This document shows, in pieces, positions 19,551-29,322 of a stretch of 64,000 bases of DNA. How positions within the stretch are numbered: the stretch's first letter is position 1; every line of letters starts with the position of its first letter. The position numbers and the translations under genes are program-made. The notes below the pieces were generated by a model that saw only the letters and a program-made list of their open reading frames with translations, was not told the origin of the DNA and did no database searches. Source of the stretch: Gammaproteobacteria bacterium (GTDB taxonomy: Bacteria; Pseudomonadota; Gammaproteobacteria; DSM-16500); assembly GCA_013286495.1 (NCBI GenBank), contig JABDFQ010000007.1, forward strand, positions 17,569 to 81,568, read 5' to 3'.

Positions 19551-19747
19551 ACAAAGAAAGCGGGTTTGCGTTTAGATGGTGGTATCGCAGCTGAAGTAAT
19601 ATTCAGGTTTTTCTCCATCCATTGATAATAAAAAGCTAGAATATTTGTAATTTGATAACGAAAGTGATCTGTAATTACAAGAACTGAATTTGAATGTAGA
19701 TATAATCTCATCTCGCCGGTTTTTTTGCGTAAAAAGTTAATATCCTG

Positions 19748-19897
19748 CTAGCAGGTGGAATTGGGTTGGCCATGCTGAATGCTTATGGCTTCATCTGCAG
19801 TGATAATTAATTCATGAAATAAGGGAAGAATAGCTTTTGCATTTAAATGTACGATCAGACACGCTTTATTCCTGATGAATGTAAATTTGGAGGTCAT
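19748..19897 (-). other. Small ORF or gene remnant in 400-bp gap
   Basis: 49 codons from ATG to TAG, with protein-like text (KACLIVHLNAKAILPLFHEL, then IITADEAISIQHGQ) and a gaggtc-free, weak start context; an overlapping frame from the ATG near 19936 gives MENRSVKLEALKNNDLQIY before a stop, so this may be a frameshifted relic. The rest of 19551-19955 shows no gene, RNA or repeat that can be named. Confidence 0.3.
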
Positions 19898-19955
19898 TAT
19901 TTTTTAATGCTTCTAATTTAACGGAACGATTTTCCATGCTTCACCATCCTTGAAA

Positions 19956-21173
19956 TTATATAGCGGTCGCGGTTCTTTTAATTGGCAACCAAACAGGTGC
20001 GAGTATAAACAATAATGTCAACGCACCAATCGTCGTCAGGAAAATCGCGAGTGGTTGCAATGAAGTATTATCAAATAATGAAATCAGCAAACTGATTAAT
20101 GCCGAACCCATCATCTGAATAAATCCAATCATCGCAGAACTGCTGCCATTCAAATGGCGCGTGTGTTCCATGGCATCGGCAATCGCATTGGGAATAATGA
20201 TGCGCGCACCGATCACATAAATCGCTGCGGGCAAAAGCACTGTAACAATCGTCAGTGGCAGGAATTTATAAGCCAGTAACATCGAGATACCACCAACAAT
20301 CAAGAGGCTCGCACCAATATAAAGCAAAGTGCGTATCTCCACGCGACCTGCAAATTTAGTGACGATTAATCCGCCTGCCAGATAGTTCAGTGCAATAAAC
20401 AAGGAACACCAGCCATATTCAGCTGGAGTGAGTCCAAGTGTATTAATAATCAAAAGTGGATTCACCTGAAAGAATGCGATTAAGCCAGAAAATGCCAGCA
20501 TGTAACTCAAGACATTCACGGTATACGAAGGCATGCGCAGAATGGTTTTGTAATTCCTGAATACCGTCGCAAATTTTAATGGTGGATGTGAATTTTCCTT
20601 TCCTTTTTCGATAGTCAAATGTGTTTCTGGCAAATACTTAAGGATAACCGCGAGTGTAGTGCCGACTAAAAGTGTCGATAACAGGAAATTGGCGCGCCAT
20701 CCCGATAATTCCTGCACATAACCACCCAATACTGGCGCAAGACATAAGGTGAGAACGAGAGTTGTCGTGGTATATGACCAGGCTTTGGATAACATTGCAC
20801 CCTTGAAGCAATCGCTGGCGATCGCACGATTCAATACACCGCAGGAACCAGCGCCAACACCAGCGATAAAGCGCGAGATTAATAATGGTGTAGGTGAGGC
20901 TGCAAGTGCGCAGGCGAGATTGCCAAGAAAGAAAATCGATAAGCCAATGACGATGACTTTACGCCTGCCGAAATGATCGGATAATGGGCCATAAACTAAT
21001 TGAGAAACGCTAAAGCCAAATAAATAAAGCGTCAGTGTCAATTGTGTGTAAGTGTCTGTGATACCAAAATAACTGCCAATTGCGGGCAAGGAAGGCAGAT
21101 AGCTATCCAGCACGAAACGTGTGGAAGATGAGAGTAAACACAAGATAATGATGATGTTGAGGTATTGTCTCAT
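19956..21173 (-). CDS. Bcr/CflA-type MFS drug exporter
   Basis: Proton-driven 12-helix inner-membrane antiporter, 405 aa. N-terminus in the family style (LDSYLPSLPAIGSYFGIT), MFS motif A between helices 2 and 3 as GPLSDHFGRRKVIVIG, and motif C-like GAGSCGVLNRAIASD region. The family exports compounds such as bicyclomycin or chloramphenicol; the substrate here is unknown. ATG 21173 chosen over a TTG four codons upstream. Alone on its transcript. Confidence 0.9.
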   Translation of the reverse strand: MRQYLNIIIILCLLSSSTRFVLDSYLPSLPAIGSYFGITDTYTQLTLTLYLFGFSVSQLVYGPLSDHFGRRKVIVIGLSIFFLGNLACALAASPTPLLISRFIAGVGAGSCGVLNRAIASDCFKGAMLSKAWSYTTTTLVLTLCLAPVLGGYVQELSGWRANFLLSTLLVGTTLAVILKYLPETHLTIEKGKENSHPPLKFATVFRNYKTILRMPSYTVNVLSYMLAFSGLIAFFQVNPLLIINTLGLTPAEYGWCSLFIALNYLAGGLIVTKFAGRVEIRTLLYIGASLLIVGGISMLLAYKFLPLTIVTVLLPAAIYVIGARIIIPNAIADAMEHTRHLNGSSSAMIGFIQMMGSALISLLISLFDNTSLQPLAIFLTTIGALTLLFILAPVWLPIKRTATAI

Positions 21174-21297
21174 GATGTGCACCAACTTTTATTTTAGTTA
21201 TGACAAGCCAGCGTTTTGTAATTTATGGCATCTAATATAGCTTTTTCTTATCAAATTCGAAATGTATTCTAGCATAGATTTCTTGATATTTGAATAT

Positions 21298-21489
21298 TTA
21301 TTGCTCATTTTTATCATTTTCATCTGGAAAATCGACAGGCTCAGCAGGTACACGGTGTTTTTCATCGGCCCAATCACCCAGATCGATCAATTTACAGCGC
21401 TCAGAACAAAAAGGGCGATATTTATTGTCGGAACGCCAGGTATCTTTTTTGCCACATTGCGGGCAGACGATCTTTGGTTTGTTGGTCAT
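21298..21489 (-). CDS. yacG: DNA gyrase inhibitor YacG
   Basis: 63-aa zinc protein that binds GyrB in E. coli. Four zinc cysteines are present in order: CPQCGKK, then FCSERC about 15 residues later; LIDLGDWADEK and the acidic tail are typical. ATG 21489 gives the family start MTNKPKIVCPQC; a longer frame adds 20 residues without homology. Normally next to zapD and coaE, but here an ankyrin gene separates it from zapD. Confidence 0.93.
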   Translation of the reverse strand: MTNKPKIVCPQCGKKDTWRSDNKYRPFCSERCKLIDLGDWADEKHRVPAEPVDFPDENDKNEQ

Positions 21490-21670
21490 ATTGTTGAGTC
21501 CAATGTAGGAATAATTGTAGATATTATGCTCTGTGGCTGATTGCTTCAATTTTTTATATTAAGTTTTATCAAGTTGAGATTGTAATGAGAGAAATCCTGA
21601 AGGGATATTGTCGTTTTGGACAATCTTGAATTTTCAGGTCGTATGGAAGGATGTCGATTTATTATTTCAT

Positions 21671-23689
21671 TCATAATTTACTTTTATATCCAAAATGAGC
21701 TGGCAAAACAGCGCGCTGCGATGGTTTTTTCTCACTAAACCAAAATAAGCGATAGCAATCTTTCAGGCAATTATCAGGATAATTATTCTCGCGGCGCGGC
21801 AAGTTTAATTTGCAGGCATCAAGAAAATGACTGAGTAATTCTGTCATCATGCTGATGTGTTGTGAAGTATTGATACCGAAGCGCTGGCAGTGTTGATCAA
21901 ATAGCTGAAAGGATTGATCTGCAACAGGATATAAAATTGTTGCTGCCTTGAATCCTGATGTCCAGTCTTTTTGTTTGAGCAAATCATGGTAGAAAAAGTT
22001 TTGAATCAGTTTATTGCACGATGATTCTGGCTGGCTCACAGCTAGTTGCTTGTCGACATAAGAATCCAGTGCAACATTGTGATAACTGGCGGAAGGAACA
22101 ACCGCCAGTTCTTTCAATAACCATTGAACACGTTGAGCCAGATGTTGTGGCTGGTGTTTCGGCCAATGCAAAATACCTTCCAGTAAACGATAAGAATTGG
22201 GATGTATAGCTAACAGGAAAATATTAATTTCATATTTTTGATAAAGCATCTGCAAGGAATAAGCAAGCTGAAACGCAAATAAGGGTGTAAGACCATAATT
22301 GCGCCAGGCATTATCCAGCACAGTTAAGCTGCAATACCAGTAAATTATATTTTCGCTATCAATAAGAATATGAAATAAATTAAATCCAATCATTTCATTT
22401 TTGTCATTGCGAATCACTTCCACCAGTCGATTGGGCTCATGCAAATCTTCCAGAATCATTTTTATGAGAATATTTTTTTGCTTATCATCATGGATTGCCG
22501 AAAAATAATCGCAGCAAAGACGCAGGATATCTTTTTCCAGTTCCTTCTTGCTATCGATGCAAAGTGTAGCAGTGAGGGTTGCATGTAATTCCTTGCCATT
22601 ATAAAGACTAAGTTGCGTGATAATTTTATTTTCCGCGCCACGATAGTGTGCAGCGATATCAATGCTGATGGAACGAGAAATACTTTTGCGTGGTTTATCC
22701 AGATAAGAGCGTATGATTTCTGCGATCTTCCATTTTTTTATAATCAACACTTCATCCAGTGCTGAAAGTCTAAATGTTTGAAATGCATCACGACGCAATG
22801 GATCTGCGCCATATGCCAATAATAATTCCAGTAAACGTAACCGATGTTTGAATAATTGTTCGTGGGAAATATTTGCGAGTGAAGGTTTGGATTTTAATTT
22901 TATATGTTTTTTGTAATATAACAGACCACGGACAGCATAACGTATGGGTGTAGTGAATCCTTTTTTATGTACCTGATCGGGATGTTCACCTTTCACCAAT
23001 AATAATTTTACTGCCTTGTTAAATTCAGCTTCATTGAGAATGTCCTCGCGCTCATTCTGATCCATGAAATCAACCAGTCTCGAAGATGCGGAACTTTTTT
23101 CTATTTCACTTCGTCTCACGTGTGTGGGTAAAGCTAAAATCTCTGAAATGAAGTTAAGATCCTTGCAAGCCGAATGGTCTTCTTCATTCTTAAGAAACGC
23201 TGCAATTTGTTTTAATTCATTGATGATGGCAATGGAAAAAATTGGATAACCTAATTCATAGTTAATATCTGGTAAATGACTAACACATTTTTCAAACGCT
23301 GCAATGGAATGAAAATCAAATTTTACCTGGGAATAAAATGGTAGGCAGAGTTTGAAATGAGTTAGCGACTGGAATTCAATATCCATCATGTTTTGAGATT
23401 CTGCTTGTAAAAACTTATTCAGCAAGTCCGAGACAAGACAAAGCTGTGTGTAAACGCCATCCAGTTTTAGGTTGCAATAATACTGGTTTTGTGGCGAATC
23501 GCGTTTGTGTGAACTGGAAATCGTTAATGTATGAATGGCAGCGTCTGGATCGAAATTGTTATAGATACAAGTGTGGCTGGTTGATTCGATAGCCTTTCTA
23601 TCTTTGGCAAAAACATGGTTAGGCGAGCCAGTAAAAAAAGGCACCGACATCCTGAACCAACCAGAAATTTGATATTGAGAGGATCGCAT
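21671..23689 (-). CDS. Ankyrin-type protein with GNAT-like segment, possible effector
   Basis: 672 aa, not matched to a named family. Around residues 215-315 ankyrin-like units occur (GEHPDQVHKKGFTTPIRYAV; LLELLLAYGADPLRRDA; SALDEVLIIKKWKIAEIIRS). Around 440-510 there is a segment reminiscent of GNAT acetyltransferases (NEMIGFNLFHILI, WRNYGLTPLFAFQLAYSLQML). The N-terminal 200 residues are unassigned and the tail is basic. No signal peptide or membrane helix. Two starts are possible (23689 or 23650); neither has a clear ribosome site. It interrupts the otherwise conserved yacG-zapD pair, suggesting acquisition. Effector role is inference. Confidence 0.75.
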   Translation of the reverse strand: MRSSQYQISGWFRMSVPFFTGSPNHVFAKDRKAIESTSHTCIYNNFDPDAAIHTLTISSSHKRDSPQNQYYCNLKLDGVYTQLCLVSDLLNKFLQAESQNMMDIEFQSLTHFKLCLPFYSQVKFDFHSIAAFEKCVSHLPDINYELGYPIFSIAIINELKQIAAFLKNEEDHSACKDLNFISEILALPTHVRRSEIEKSSASSRLVDFMDQNEREDILNEAEFNKAVKLLLVKGEHPDQVHKKGFTTPIRYAVRGLLYYKKHIKLKSKPSLANISHEQLFKHRLRLLELLLAYGADPLRRDAFQTFRLSALDEVLIIKKWKIAEIIRSYLDKPRKSISRSISIDIAAHYRGAENKIITQLSLYNGKELHATLTATLCIDSKKELEKDILRLCCDYFSAIHDDKQKNILIKMILEDLHEPNRLVEVIRNDKNEMIGFNLFHILIDSENIIYWYCSLTVLDNAWRNYGLTPLFAFQLAYSLQMLYQKYEINIFLLAIHPNSYRLLEGILHWPKHQPQHLAQRVQWLLKELAVVPSASYHNVALDSYVDKQLAVSQPESSCNKLIQNFFYHDLLKQKDWTSGFKAATILYPVADQSFQLFDQHCQRFGINTSQHISMMTELLSHFLDACKLNLPRRENNYPDNCLKDCYRLFWFSEKKPSQRAVLPAHFGYKSKL

Positions 23690-23743
23690 TGTTTATTAAT
23701 TATTCATGATTAGATATTTAGGCTAATAATACACATCATGGAT

Positions 23744-24514
23744 TTAGTTCACAATGCAATAAGCTATCTTGAAGTTGAGATTTTCCATGAATTGAGCTGG
23801 GCGGGTGATAATTTGCGGAATAAAAAATCGGACGCTAAGAAAATGCCTGCCAATGCTGATTTCAGGAAATGCAGCGAGATCAGCGGGAATAATGATGCGA
23901 ATCATGCGCAGATTGAGTTGTGGATCGAGTAATTCCTGATGGAAACCATGAATGGCGGTTTTATCTTCAATTTTTGTACTATTACGCACCAGTTCGAGGA
24001 CGAGAACGATGGTTGTGCGAATTTGCGCAAAATCGCTAAGCCATTCCTTGATCGTATTTTTACGAACTTCAGCGGGTTGCTGTAACCAGTAATGAAACAA
24101 TGGAACATCAAAACTGCAGCCACCACCGGGAGTAGCAAAATGAGTGCGCAAGGTATTCAGTAATTCGATATCGCGCAGACGTTGGCCGATTTTGCCGCTG
24201 CTATCAATCAGGTTGCGGGAAAGATCGTCGAGTTGTTGCATGAGCGTATTCAATTTGCCCGCATCGATGTCGGGAATATTGCCATAACGTTGTAAATTAG
24301 CGACCAGCAAGGACATTTCCTTGGCCAATTTGGCTTTCAGGTCAGGCCTATCCAGCAGGGAGAGAACATTAATGATTAACTGGATCAGATTGCGCGAGCC
24401 GTAGATGGAAGTATCGCTGAGTTGATGGTCGATCTGGTGGAATAATTGTTCAAGACGCAGGCAAACCCGAATGATTTCGTTTAGCGGATGATCGTAGATG
24501 ATTGTGTCTGGCAT
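23744..24514 (-). CDS. zapD: Cell division protein ZapD
   Basis: FtsZ-bundling protein (E. coli YacF). 256 aa. Family features: an N-terminal YDHPLNEIIRVCLRLEQLF, the GQRLRDIELLNTLR segment and C-terminal FFIPQIITRPAQFMENLNFK. Downstream of coaE on the same strand, the usual order coaE-zapD-yacG. Confidence 0.93.
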   Translation of the reverse strand: MPDTIIYDHPLNEIIRVCLRLEQLFHQIDHQLSDTSIYGSRNLIQLIINVLSLLDRPDLKAKLAKEMSLLVANLQRYGNIPDIDAGKLNTLMQQLDDLSRNLIDSSGKIGQRLRDIELLNTLRTHFATPGGGCSFDVPLFHYWLQQPAEVRKNTIKEWLSDFAQIRTTIVLVLELVRNSTKIEDKTAIHGFHQELLDPQLNLRMIRIIIPADLAAFPEISIGRHFLSVRFFIPQIITRPAQFMENLNFKIAYCIVN

Positions 24515-24587
24515 ATCGAATAAACCGCAGATTCAGTGTTCCGTGCCAAATGATAGCATGGTTTGTTTGGAAAATAGACAAGGATTT

Positions 24588-25181
24588 TCAGGGTGCGCCT
24601 TTTGCATATTGTTGATGCAGCTTGTCAATCTGCGGAATCAGGTCTTCGGGATTGCCATCGTTGATAATAATATCCTGCGCTTTTGCGCGTCTGTCATGAC
24701 GGCTTGCCTGGCTTTCGAGGATTGCTTCCACTTCCGTTTGAGAAATGTTATCGCGTAGCATCACGCGTCTGACTTGCTCTGCTTCAGGTGTATCGATCAC
24801 AAGGATGCGATTGATGAAGGAATAAAATTCTACTTCCAGCAAGAGTGGAATGACAGCAATGCAATATGGCGCGTGCATTTTAGCGATTTGCTGTTGCATT
24901 TCATCCTTGATTAACGGGTGTAATAATTTTTCCAGCCAAAGACGTTCTTTGGGATCATGAAAAATAATCTGCCGTAAACGTGTTCTATCCAGAGAACCAT
25001 CTTCCAGTACAACATTGTCACCAAAATGTTTAATGATACTGGTATATGCGGATGAACCAGTTTGTGTGACTTCACGTGCAGTCACATCCGCATCAATGAT
25101 AGCGGCGCCTCTTTCAGCAAATAATTTTGCAACCGTTGATTTTCCCGATCCAATTCCACCTGTGAGTCCGACGACCAGCAT
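24588..25181 (-). CDS. coaE: Dephospho-CoA kinase
   Basis: Last step of coenzyme A synthesis. 197 aa. Walker A GLTGGIGSGKST at the N-terminus, DADVTAREV substrate loop and a lid with RVMLRDNIS. Follows pilD by 22 bp; pilD-coaE linkage is common in gammaproteobacteria. Confidence 0.96.
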   Translation of the reverse strand: MLVVGLTGGIGSGKSTVAKLFAERGAAIIDADVTAREVTQTGSSAYTSIIKHFGDNVVLEDGSLDRTRLRQIIFHDPKERLWLEKLLHPLIKDEMQQQIAKMHAPYCIAVIPLLLEVEFYSFINRILVIDTPEAEQVRRVMLRDNISQTEVEAILESQASRHDRRAKAQDIIINDGNPEDLIPQIDKLHQQYAKGAP

Positions 25182-25203
25182 ATGTTTCGTCCTATATCAT
25201 CCT

Positions 25204-26067
25204 TTATATTGCCCAATAGTAGTGCATGATTTCCTTGCCCCACAAGAGCGCGATCCATCCTGCCATTACAAGATAAGGACCGAATGGCAATGGTGTGCTT
25301 TTGAAATCTTTTTTGAGCGTCATGTGTGTCAATGCAAAAATAATTCCGCTCAATGAAGCCAGTAAAATGATTAATGGCAACATTTTCCAGCCTAAAAACG
25401 CGCCGAGTGCCGCCAGTAATTTGTAATCACCTTGTCCTAATCCAACTTTTCCCGTGATTATTCCGAATATCCATTGTGTGATTGCAAATAATAAATAGCC
25501 GATAATGGCGCCGATAATGGCAGCTTCACTAGTAGTGAAGAAATGAAATAGGCTGAAAAATAATCCCATCCAGAGTAAGCCAAGCGTTAATTCATCCGGT
25601 AACAAGTGATAATCAATATCGATAAACATCAGACAAATACAAATCCAGCTAAACACTAACGCAGCCAGTGTTTCGAAACTCACGCCAAATCGTGATGCAA
25701 CATACACAGAAATCAGGCAGGTAATAGCTTCCACAAAAGGATAACGAATGGAAATGGGTGTATGACAATAGGCGCATTTTCCGCGTAACCATAAATAACT
25801 GATGATGGGAATATTATGCCAGGGACGAATATTTTTTTTGCAATGCGGGCAATGTGAAAGCGGCAGCCATAAATTTAATTTATCGGATTCAGAATGCGGC
25901 TTCAGACCAAGATAAGCGCGACATTCTTCGCCCCAGTTTTGCTGCATCATTTGTGGAAGACGATAAATTACGACATTTAAAAAACTGCCGATGAATAATG
26001 ACAGTAGACCAGTGACAAATAGAAAAACATCAGGATGTTCCATAAAAAATTGTATGGTGTCCATCAT
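25204..26067 (-). CDS. pilD: Prepilin peptidase PilD
   Basis: Inner-membrane aspartyl protease and N-methylase that matures type IV pilin and often type II secretion pseudopilins. 287 aa, about eight hydrophobic helices. Two CxxC pairs of the cytoplasmic zinc loop (CPHCKK and CAYC), and both catalytic aspartates: one in FIDIDYHLLPDELTL and one in the GxGD motif GLGQGDYKLLAALG. Start overlaps the pilC stop by 4 bp (ATGA). Confidence 0.97.
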   Translation of the reverse strand: MMDTIQFFMEHPDVFLFVTGLLSLFIGSFLNVVIYRLPQMMQQNWGEECRAYLGLKPHSESDKLNLWLPLSHCPHCKKNIRPWHNIPIISYLWLRGKCAYCHTPISIRYPFVEAITCLISVYVASRFGVSFETLAALVFSWICICLMFIDIDYHLLPDELTLGLLWMGLFFSLFHFFTTSEAAIIGAIIGYLLFAITQWIFGIITGKVGLGQGDYKLLAALGAFLGWKMLPLIILLASLSGIIFALTHMTLKKDFKSTPLPFGPYLVMAGWIALLWGKEIMHYYWAI

Positions 26068-27122
26068 AAAGTCATTCCTAATTTGAATATGGGTAAGTAC
26101 ATGCCGATGATCAAACCACCGATTAAAACACCAAGTACCAGCATAATCAAGGGTTCAAGCAGGCGATTAAACTGGTTCAGCATTTGATCTATATCAGCTT
26201 CAAAAAATCCTGCCAGCTTAAACAGGAGTTGATCGAGCGCGCCAGATTCTTCGCCAGTTTTTACCATTTGTATCATCAGATCAGGAAACAATGACGATGT
26301 TTGCATGGCTTGATGCAGATAAAAACCAGCATTAATCTTGCTGCGTAAATGAAAAATCGCCTGTGCAAACTCAGGATGCGATGGTGAGTGTGCCAGCAAT
26401 TTCAGCGCATCAATGATAGGAATGCCAGCAGCGAAAGTGATAGCAAGATGTTTGGCAAAACGCGCGAGTAATATTTTTTGTGCGAGAGTGTTTATGATGG
26501 GAAGCTTGCACAGTGTAAAAAAGAATTGTTTTTTATAAAATAAAAAGATTACAACAGGAATGACGGGAAATAATAAAAAATAAATATGCTGCTGTAATTG
26601 TGATGAAAGAAAAAATAAAAAACGCGTTAATGCAGGTAATGCAACATGTGAATCTGCAAATAATTCGGCGAAACGTGGAATGACAAATAAAAATAAACTG
26701 ATGGTGACAAGTATGGCGGCGATGGTAATCAGGCAAGGATAAAATAAAGCTTGCTGTATGCGTTTCATGAATGCCAATTGTTTTTCATGTTCCTCTGCAA
26801 TCATGTTTAAAGTCATATCCAGCTTGCCAGTATGCTCGCCGATGCGAATGAGTTGACAGGTTAATTCATTAAAATAATGCGCATGCAAACGTAAACTGGC
26901 ATACACTTCCTTGCCTGATAATAATTCGCGTCTAATGGAAAATAACAATAAACGCATGGCTATTTTGTTTTGTGATTGCTCAAGCAAACTTAAACATTTG
27001 AGAATTGGAATACCGGCTGTTAGCAAAATAGCAAATTGTCGCAGGAAGAAAGTGATATCAGTGGGATTAATCTTTCGGCGTTTTTTAATGTTTGCCCAGT
27101 ACGCGCGATAATTCAGCTTCAT
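26064..27122 (-). CDS. pilC: Type IV pilus platform protein PilC
   Basis: Inner-membrane platform that couples the PilB motor to pilin insertion. 352 aa; two copies of the T2SSF domain (about 30-150 and 230-350) with the GIPILKCLSLL and GIPIIDALKLL echoes, and three membrane helices. ATG 27122 has ggag 6 nt upstream; the ATG four codons earlier lacks one. Overlaps the pilB 3' end by 38 bp. Confidence 0.95.
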   Translation of the reverse strand: MKLNYRAYWANIKKRRKINPTDITFFLRQFAILLTAGIPILKCLSLLEQSQNKIAMRLLLFSIRRELLSGKEVYASLRLHAHYFNELTCQLIRIGEHTGKLDMTLNMIAEEHEKQLAFMKRIQQALFYPCLITIAAILVTISLFLFVIPRFAELFADSHVALPALTRFLFFLSSQLQQHIYFLLFPVIPVVIFLFYKKQFFFTLCKLPIINTLAQKILLARFAKHLAITFAAGIPIIDALKLLAHSPSHPEFAQAIFHLRSKINAGFYLHQAMQTSSLFPDLMIQMVKTGEESGALDQLLFKLAGFFEADIDQMLNQFNRLLEPLIMLVLGVLIGGLIIGMYLPIFKLGMTL

Positions 27123-28662
27123 GCGTGACTCCATGTGTAATCAGTAAATTTCCGGCTTCGCGTAATGATATATATTTTTCTTCGTGCATGATTTTTTGCA
27201 ATGCAAAAAGATTGGCATCAGATAAAATCGATGTGCCAATTTTATTTGTTATCGGCAAACACTCAAAAATACCTGTTCTACCCTGATAACCTTGATGACA
27301 TTCATCACAACCACCTGTGCAATGCGCGCAACGTTTGCGTACCAGGCGTTGCGCGATAATGAGAGAGGCAGCGCTAATAAAATGATGGTGCGAAATACCA
27401 AACGATTGCAAACGACTGATGGCATCAAGCGCGCTATTCGTGTGCAAGGTAGACAATACCAGATGACCAGTTTGCGCGGCTTGCACAGCAATCGCTGCAG
27501 TTTGCTTGTCGCGTATTTCACCAATCATGATGACATCTGGATCCTGGCGTAATAATGCGCGTAGAATTGCTGCAAAATCCAGATCAATGCGCGTATTGAT
27601 ATTTATTTGATTGATGCCATCCAGTTGCATTTCAATCGGATCTTCTGCAGTAGAAATATTTTTCTCGATGTTATTCAGATAATTCAGCGCAGAATAAAGC
27701 GTGATAGTTTTACCACTGCCCGTTGGACCAGTTACCAGAATCAAACCTTGTGGTTGTGATAAATGATGCAGAAATAATTGCAATTGATCTGCGGTTAATC
27801 CCAGTTTATCCATATCCAGTTTGATATTGTTTGCATTCAGCAAGCGCAAGGCGATTTTTTCACCGTGCAACATGGGGCAAGTATTGACACGTATATCAAG
27901 CGTTGCATATTGCGCAGGCAATCGGCCATCCTGGGGAATGCGACGTTCAGCAATATTTAAATTGGCGAGAATTTTTACGCGTGTAATAAGTCGTGCAGCA
28001 AAATGTGGAGGCAGTTTTGTCACTTCATATAACATGCCATCGCGACGAAAACGAATGCGACAATGATCTGCAAATGGTTCGATGTGAATATCAGAAATAC
28101 GCTGTAAAACAGCATCATCCAGCAAGCGTGTTAAGAATTCACTGACAGGTTCATCATCATTTTTTTCATCCTGTATTATTTCAGGCGCTGTGACTTTGGT
28201 TAATGCGGTTTCTAATTGTGCATCAAGACGTTTGGGATGGATGATGGTTGCAAGGATTCTATCCAGCTGTTTTTCGCATACCAGCATGGGAGTGATGGTT
28301 AATCCAGTATGAAAACGTAGTGCAGAAAGTGCGGCATAATCTGTGGGATCGGCCATGCCGATTTGCATGCAATTTTCATCGCGTGATATGGGCAGCGTGC
28401 GATAACGCAAGATGAATTCCGGCGGTAACAAATCTTCCTGCAATTGATAGTGAGTTAGATCGTGATGCGTCAACGTAAAATTTTTTTTACAACAATTGAG
28501 AATGATCTGACTGGTGAGTGTTTGCGTACGCACGAGATGTGTAATCAGCGGAATATTGCGTTGATTTGCAGCTTGTAAGAGAGCGGGTAGTGCTTCACGT
28601 TTTAGCAATCCATCCTGGATAAGATAATTTGCGATGCCTGATTTCGGTATGGAATTAAGCAT
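27085..28662 (-). CDS. pilB: Type IV pilus assembly ATPase PilB
   Basis: Hexameric extension motor. About 525 aa: N-terminal MshEN-like domains, then the ATPase with Walker A GPTGSGKTITLYSALN, Asp/Glu box and Walker B MIGEIRDKQTAAIAV, His box STLHTNSALDA, and a C-terminal four-cysteine zinc motif CAHCTGGCDEC. ATG 28662 has aagga 7 nt upstream and overlaps the pilA stop slightly; the longer frame from 28716 would run through pilA. Confidence 0.95.
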   Translation of the reverse strand: MLNSIPKSGIANYLIQDGLLKREALPALLQAANQRNIPLITHLVRTQTLTSQIILNCCKKNFTLTHHDLTHYQLQEDLLPPEFILRYRTLPISRDENCMQIGMADPTDYAALSALRFHTGLTITPMLVCEKQLDRILATIIHPKRLDAQLETALTKVTAPEIIQDEKNDDEPVSEFLTRLLDDAVLQRISDIHIEPFADHCRIRFRRDGMLYEVTKLPPHFAARLITRVKILANLNIAERRIPQDGRLPAQYATLDIRVNTCPMLHGEKIALRLLNANNIKLDMDKLGLTADQLQLFLHHLSQPQGLILVTGPTGSGKTITLYSALNYLNNIEKNISTAEDPIEMQLDGINQININTRIDLDFAAILRALLRQDPDVIMIGEIRDKQTAAIAVQAAQTGHLVLSTLHTNSALDAISRLQSFGISHHHFISAASLIIAQRLVRKRCAHCTGGCDECHQGYQGRTGIFECLPITNKIGTSILSDANLFALQKIMHEEKYISLREAGNLLITHGVTHEAELSRVLGKH

Positions 28663-29050
28663 TGCAGAATCCTTGTTTGAGACAAGTGCCTGAGATATTC
28701 CAGCTGCTGCCGTCATAATTTGGTTGCAGGATATAGCTGGCGTTATTGACTAATTCCGTGCCAATCGCTGTGATGATACCGTTATCGACTTTTAGTGATG
28801 CGAGGTTTTTGGTTGCTTTTGGTGCATCGGGAATGCCGCTCATACCGGTTTTAAGTGCATCGGAAGTTGTGCCGAGTTGTATTGCCAGTGCCACGGCTGT
28901 TTTATAAATTTGCGTCGCGCTGATAATTTCCGCAAAGCGCGCGCGTCGCGTGTAGTTTTGGTAGGAGGGAATAGCGATGACCGCGAGGATAGAGAGGATA
29001 GCGACGACGGTCATAAGTTCGATGAGTGAAAAAGCAGCGTATTTGCGCAT
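28655..29050 (-). CDS. pilA: Type IV major pilin, unusual -1 residue
   Basis: 131 aa. Short leader MRKYAA, then mature N-terminus FSLIELMTVVAILSILAVIA with Glu5, the hydrophobic helix that packs the pilus core. A C-terminal Cys pair (CLKQGFC) would close the D-loop. The residue before the cleavage site is Ala, where nearly all prepilins have Gly. Strong promoter and the pilB-pilC-pilD genes downstream on the same strand make it the pilin of this system; it could also be a minor pilin, since it is short. Confidence 0.9.
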   Translation of the reverse strand: MRKYAAFSLIELMTVVAILSILAVIAIPSYQNYTRRARFAEIISATQIYKTAVALAIQLGTTSDALKTGMSGIPDAPKATKNLASLKVDNGIITAIGTELVNNASYILQPNYDGSSWNISGTCLKQGFCNA

Positions 29051-29128
29051 GGAATGAGTCCTTTGGTTGGTTGTGTGGTATTGGGTTTGGAAAAGATTGT
29101 GTGGCAGAGCACACAGAAGAGGGCGGTA

Positions 29129-29157
29129 TTTATACTGTGTTTTGCGCGAGTGTGCAA
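29129..29157 (-). promoter_or_regulatory. Sigma-70 promoter of pilA
   Basis: Reading the minus strand: TTGCAC (29157-29152), 17-bp spacer, TATAAA (29134-29129), about 80 bp before the pilA ATG. Near consensus. Many gammaproteobacterial pilA genes use sigma-54; no GG-N10-GC element stands out here. Confidence 0.7.
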
Positions 29158-29180
29158 GAGGTAAGCGATGGTTTTTTATG

Positions 29181-29210
29181 CTGGCAGATGCGGGAGAATT
29201 TAATTATACT
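29181..29210 (+). promoter_or_regulatory. Candidate promoter of tRNA-Thr
   Basis: CTGGCA (29181-29186), 18-bp spacer, TATACT (29205-29210), 20 bp before the tRNA 5' end. Confidence 0.5.
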
Positions 29211-29229
29211 CACGGTTCTTTTTTGACAC

Positions 29230-29302
<73 letters not shown>

Positions 29303-29322
29303 GTGGTTTAGAGGTGTTCCAC

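Noticed and set aside
19063..19711. ORFs on both strands after lpxB (89, 140 and 87 codons)
   Set aside because: They run through the perfect palindromes and mirror each other; their texts are inverted copies and not protein-like.
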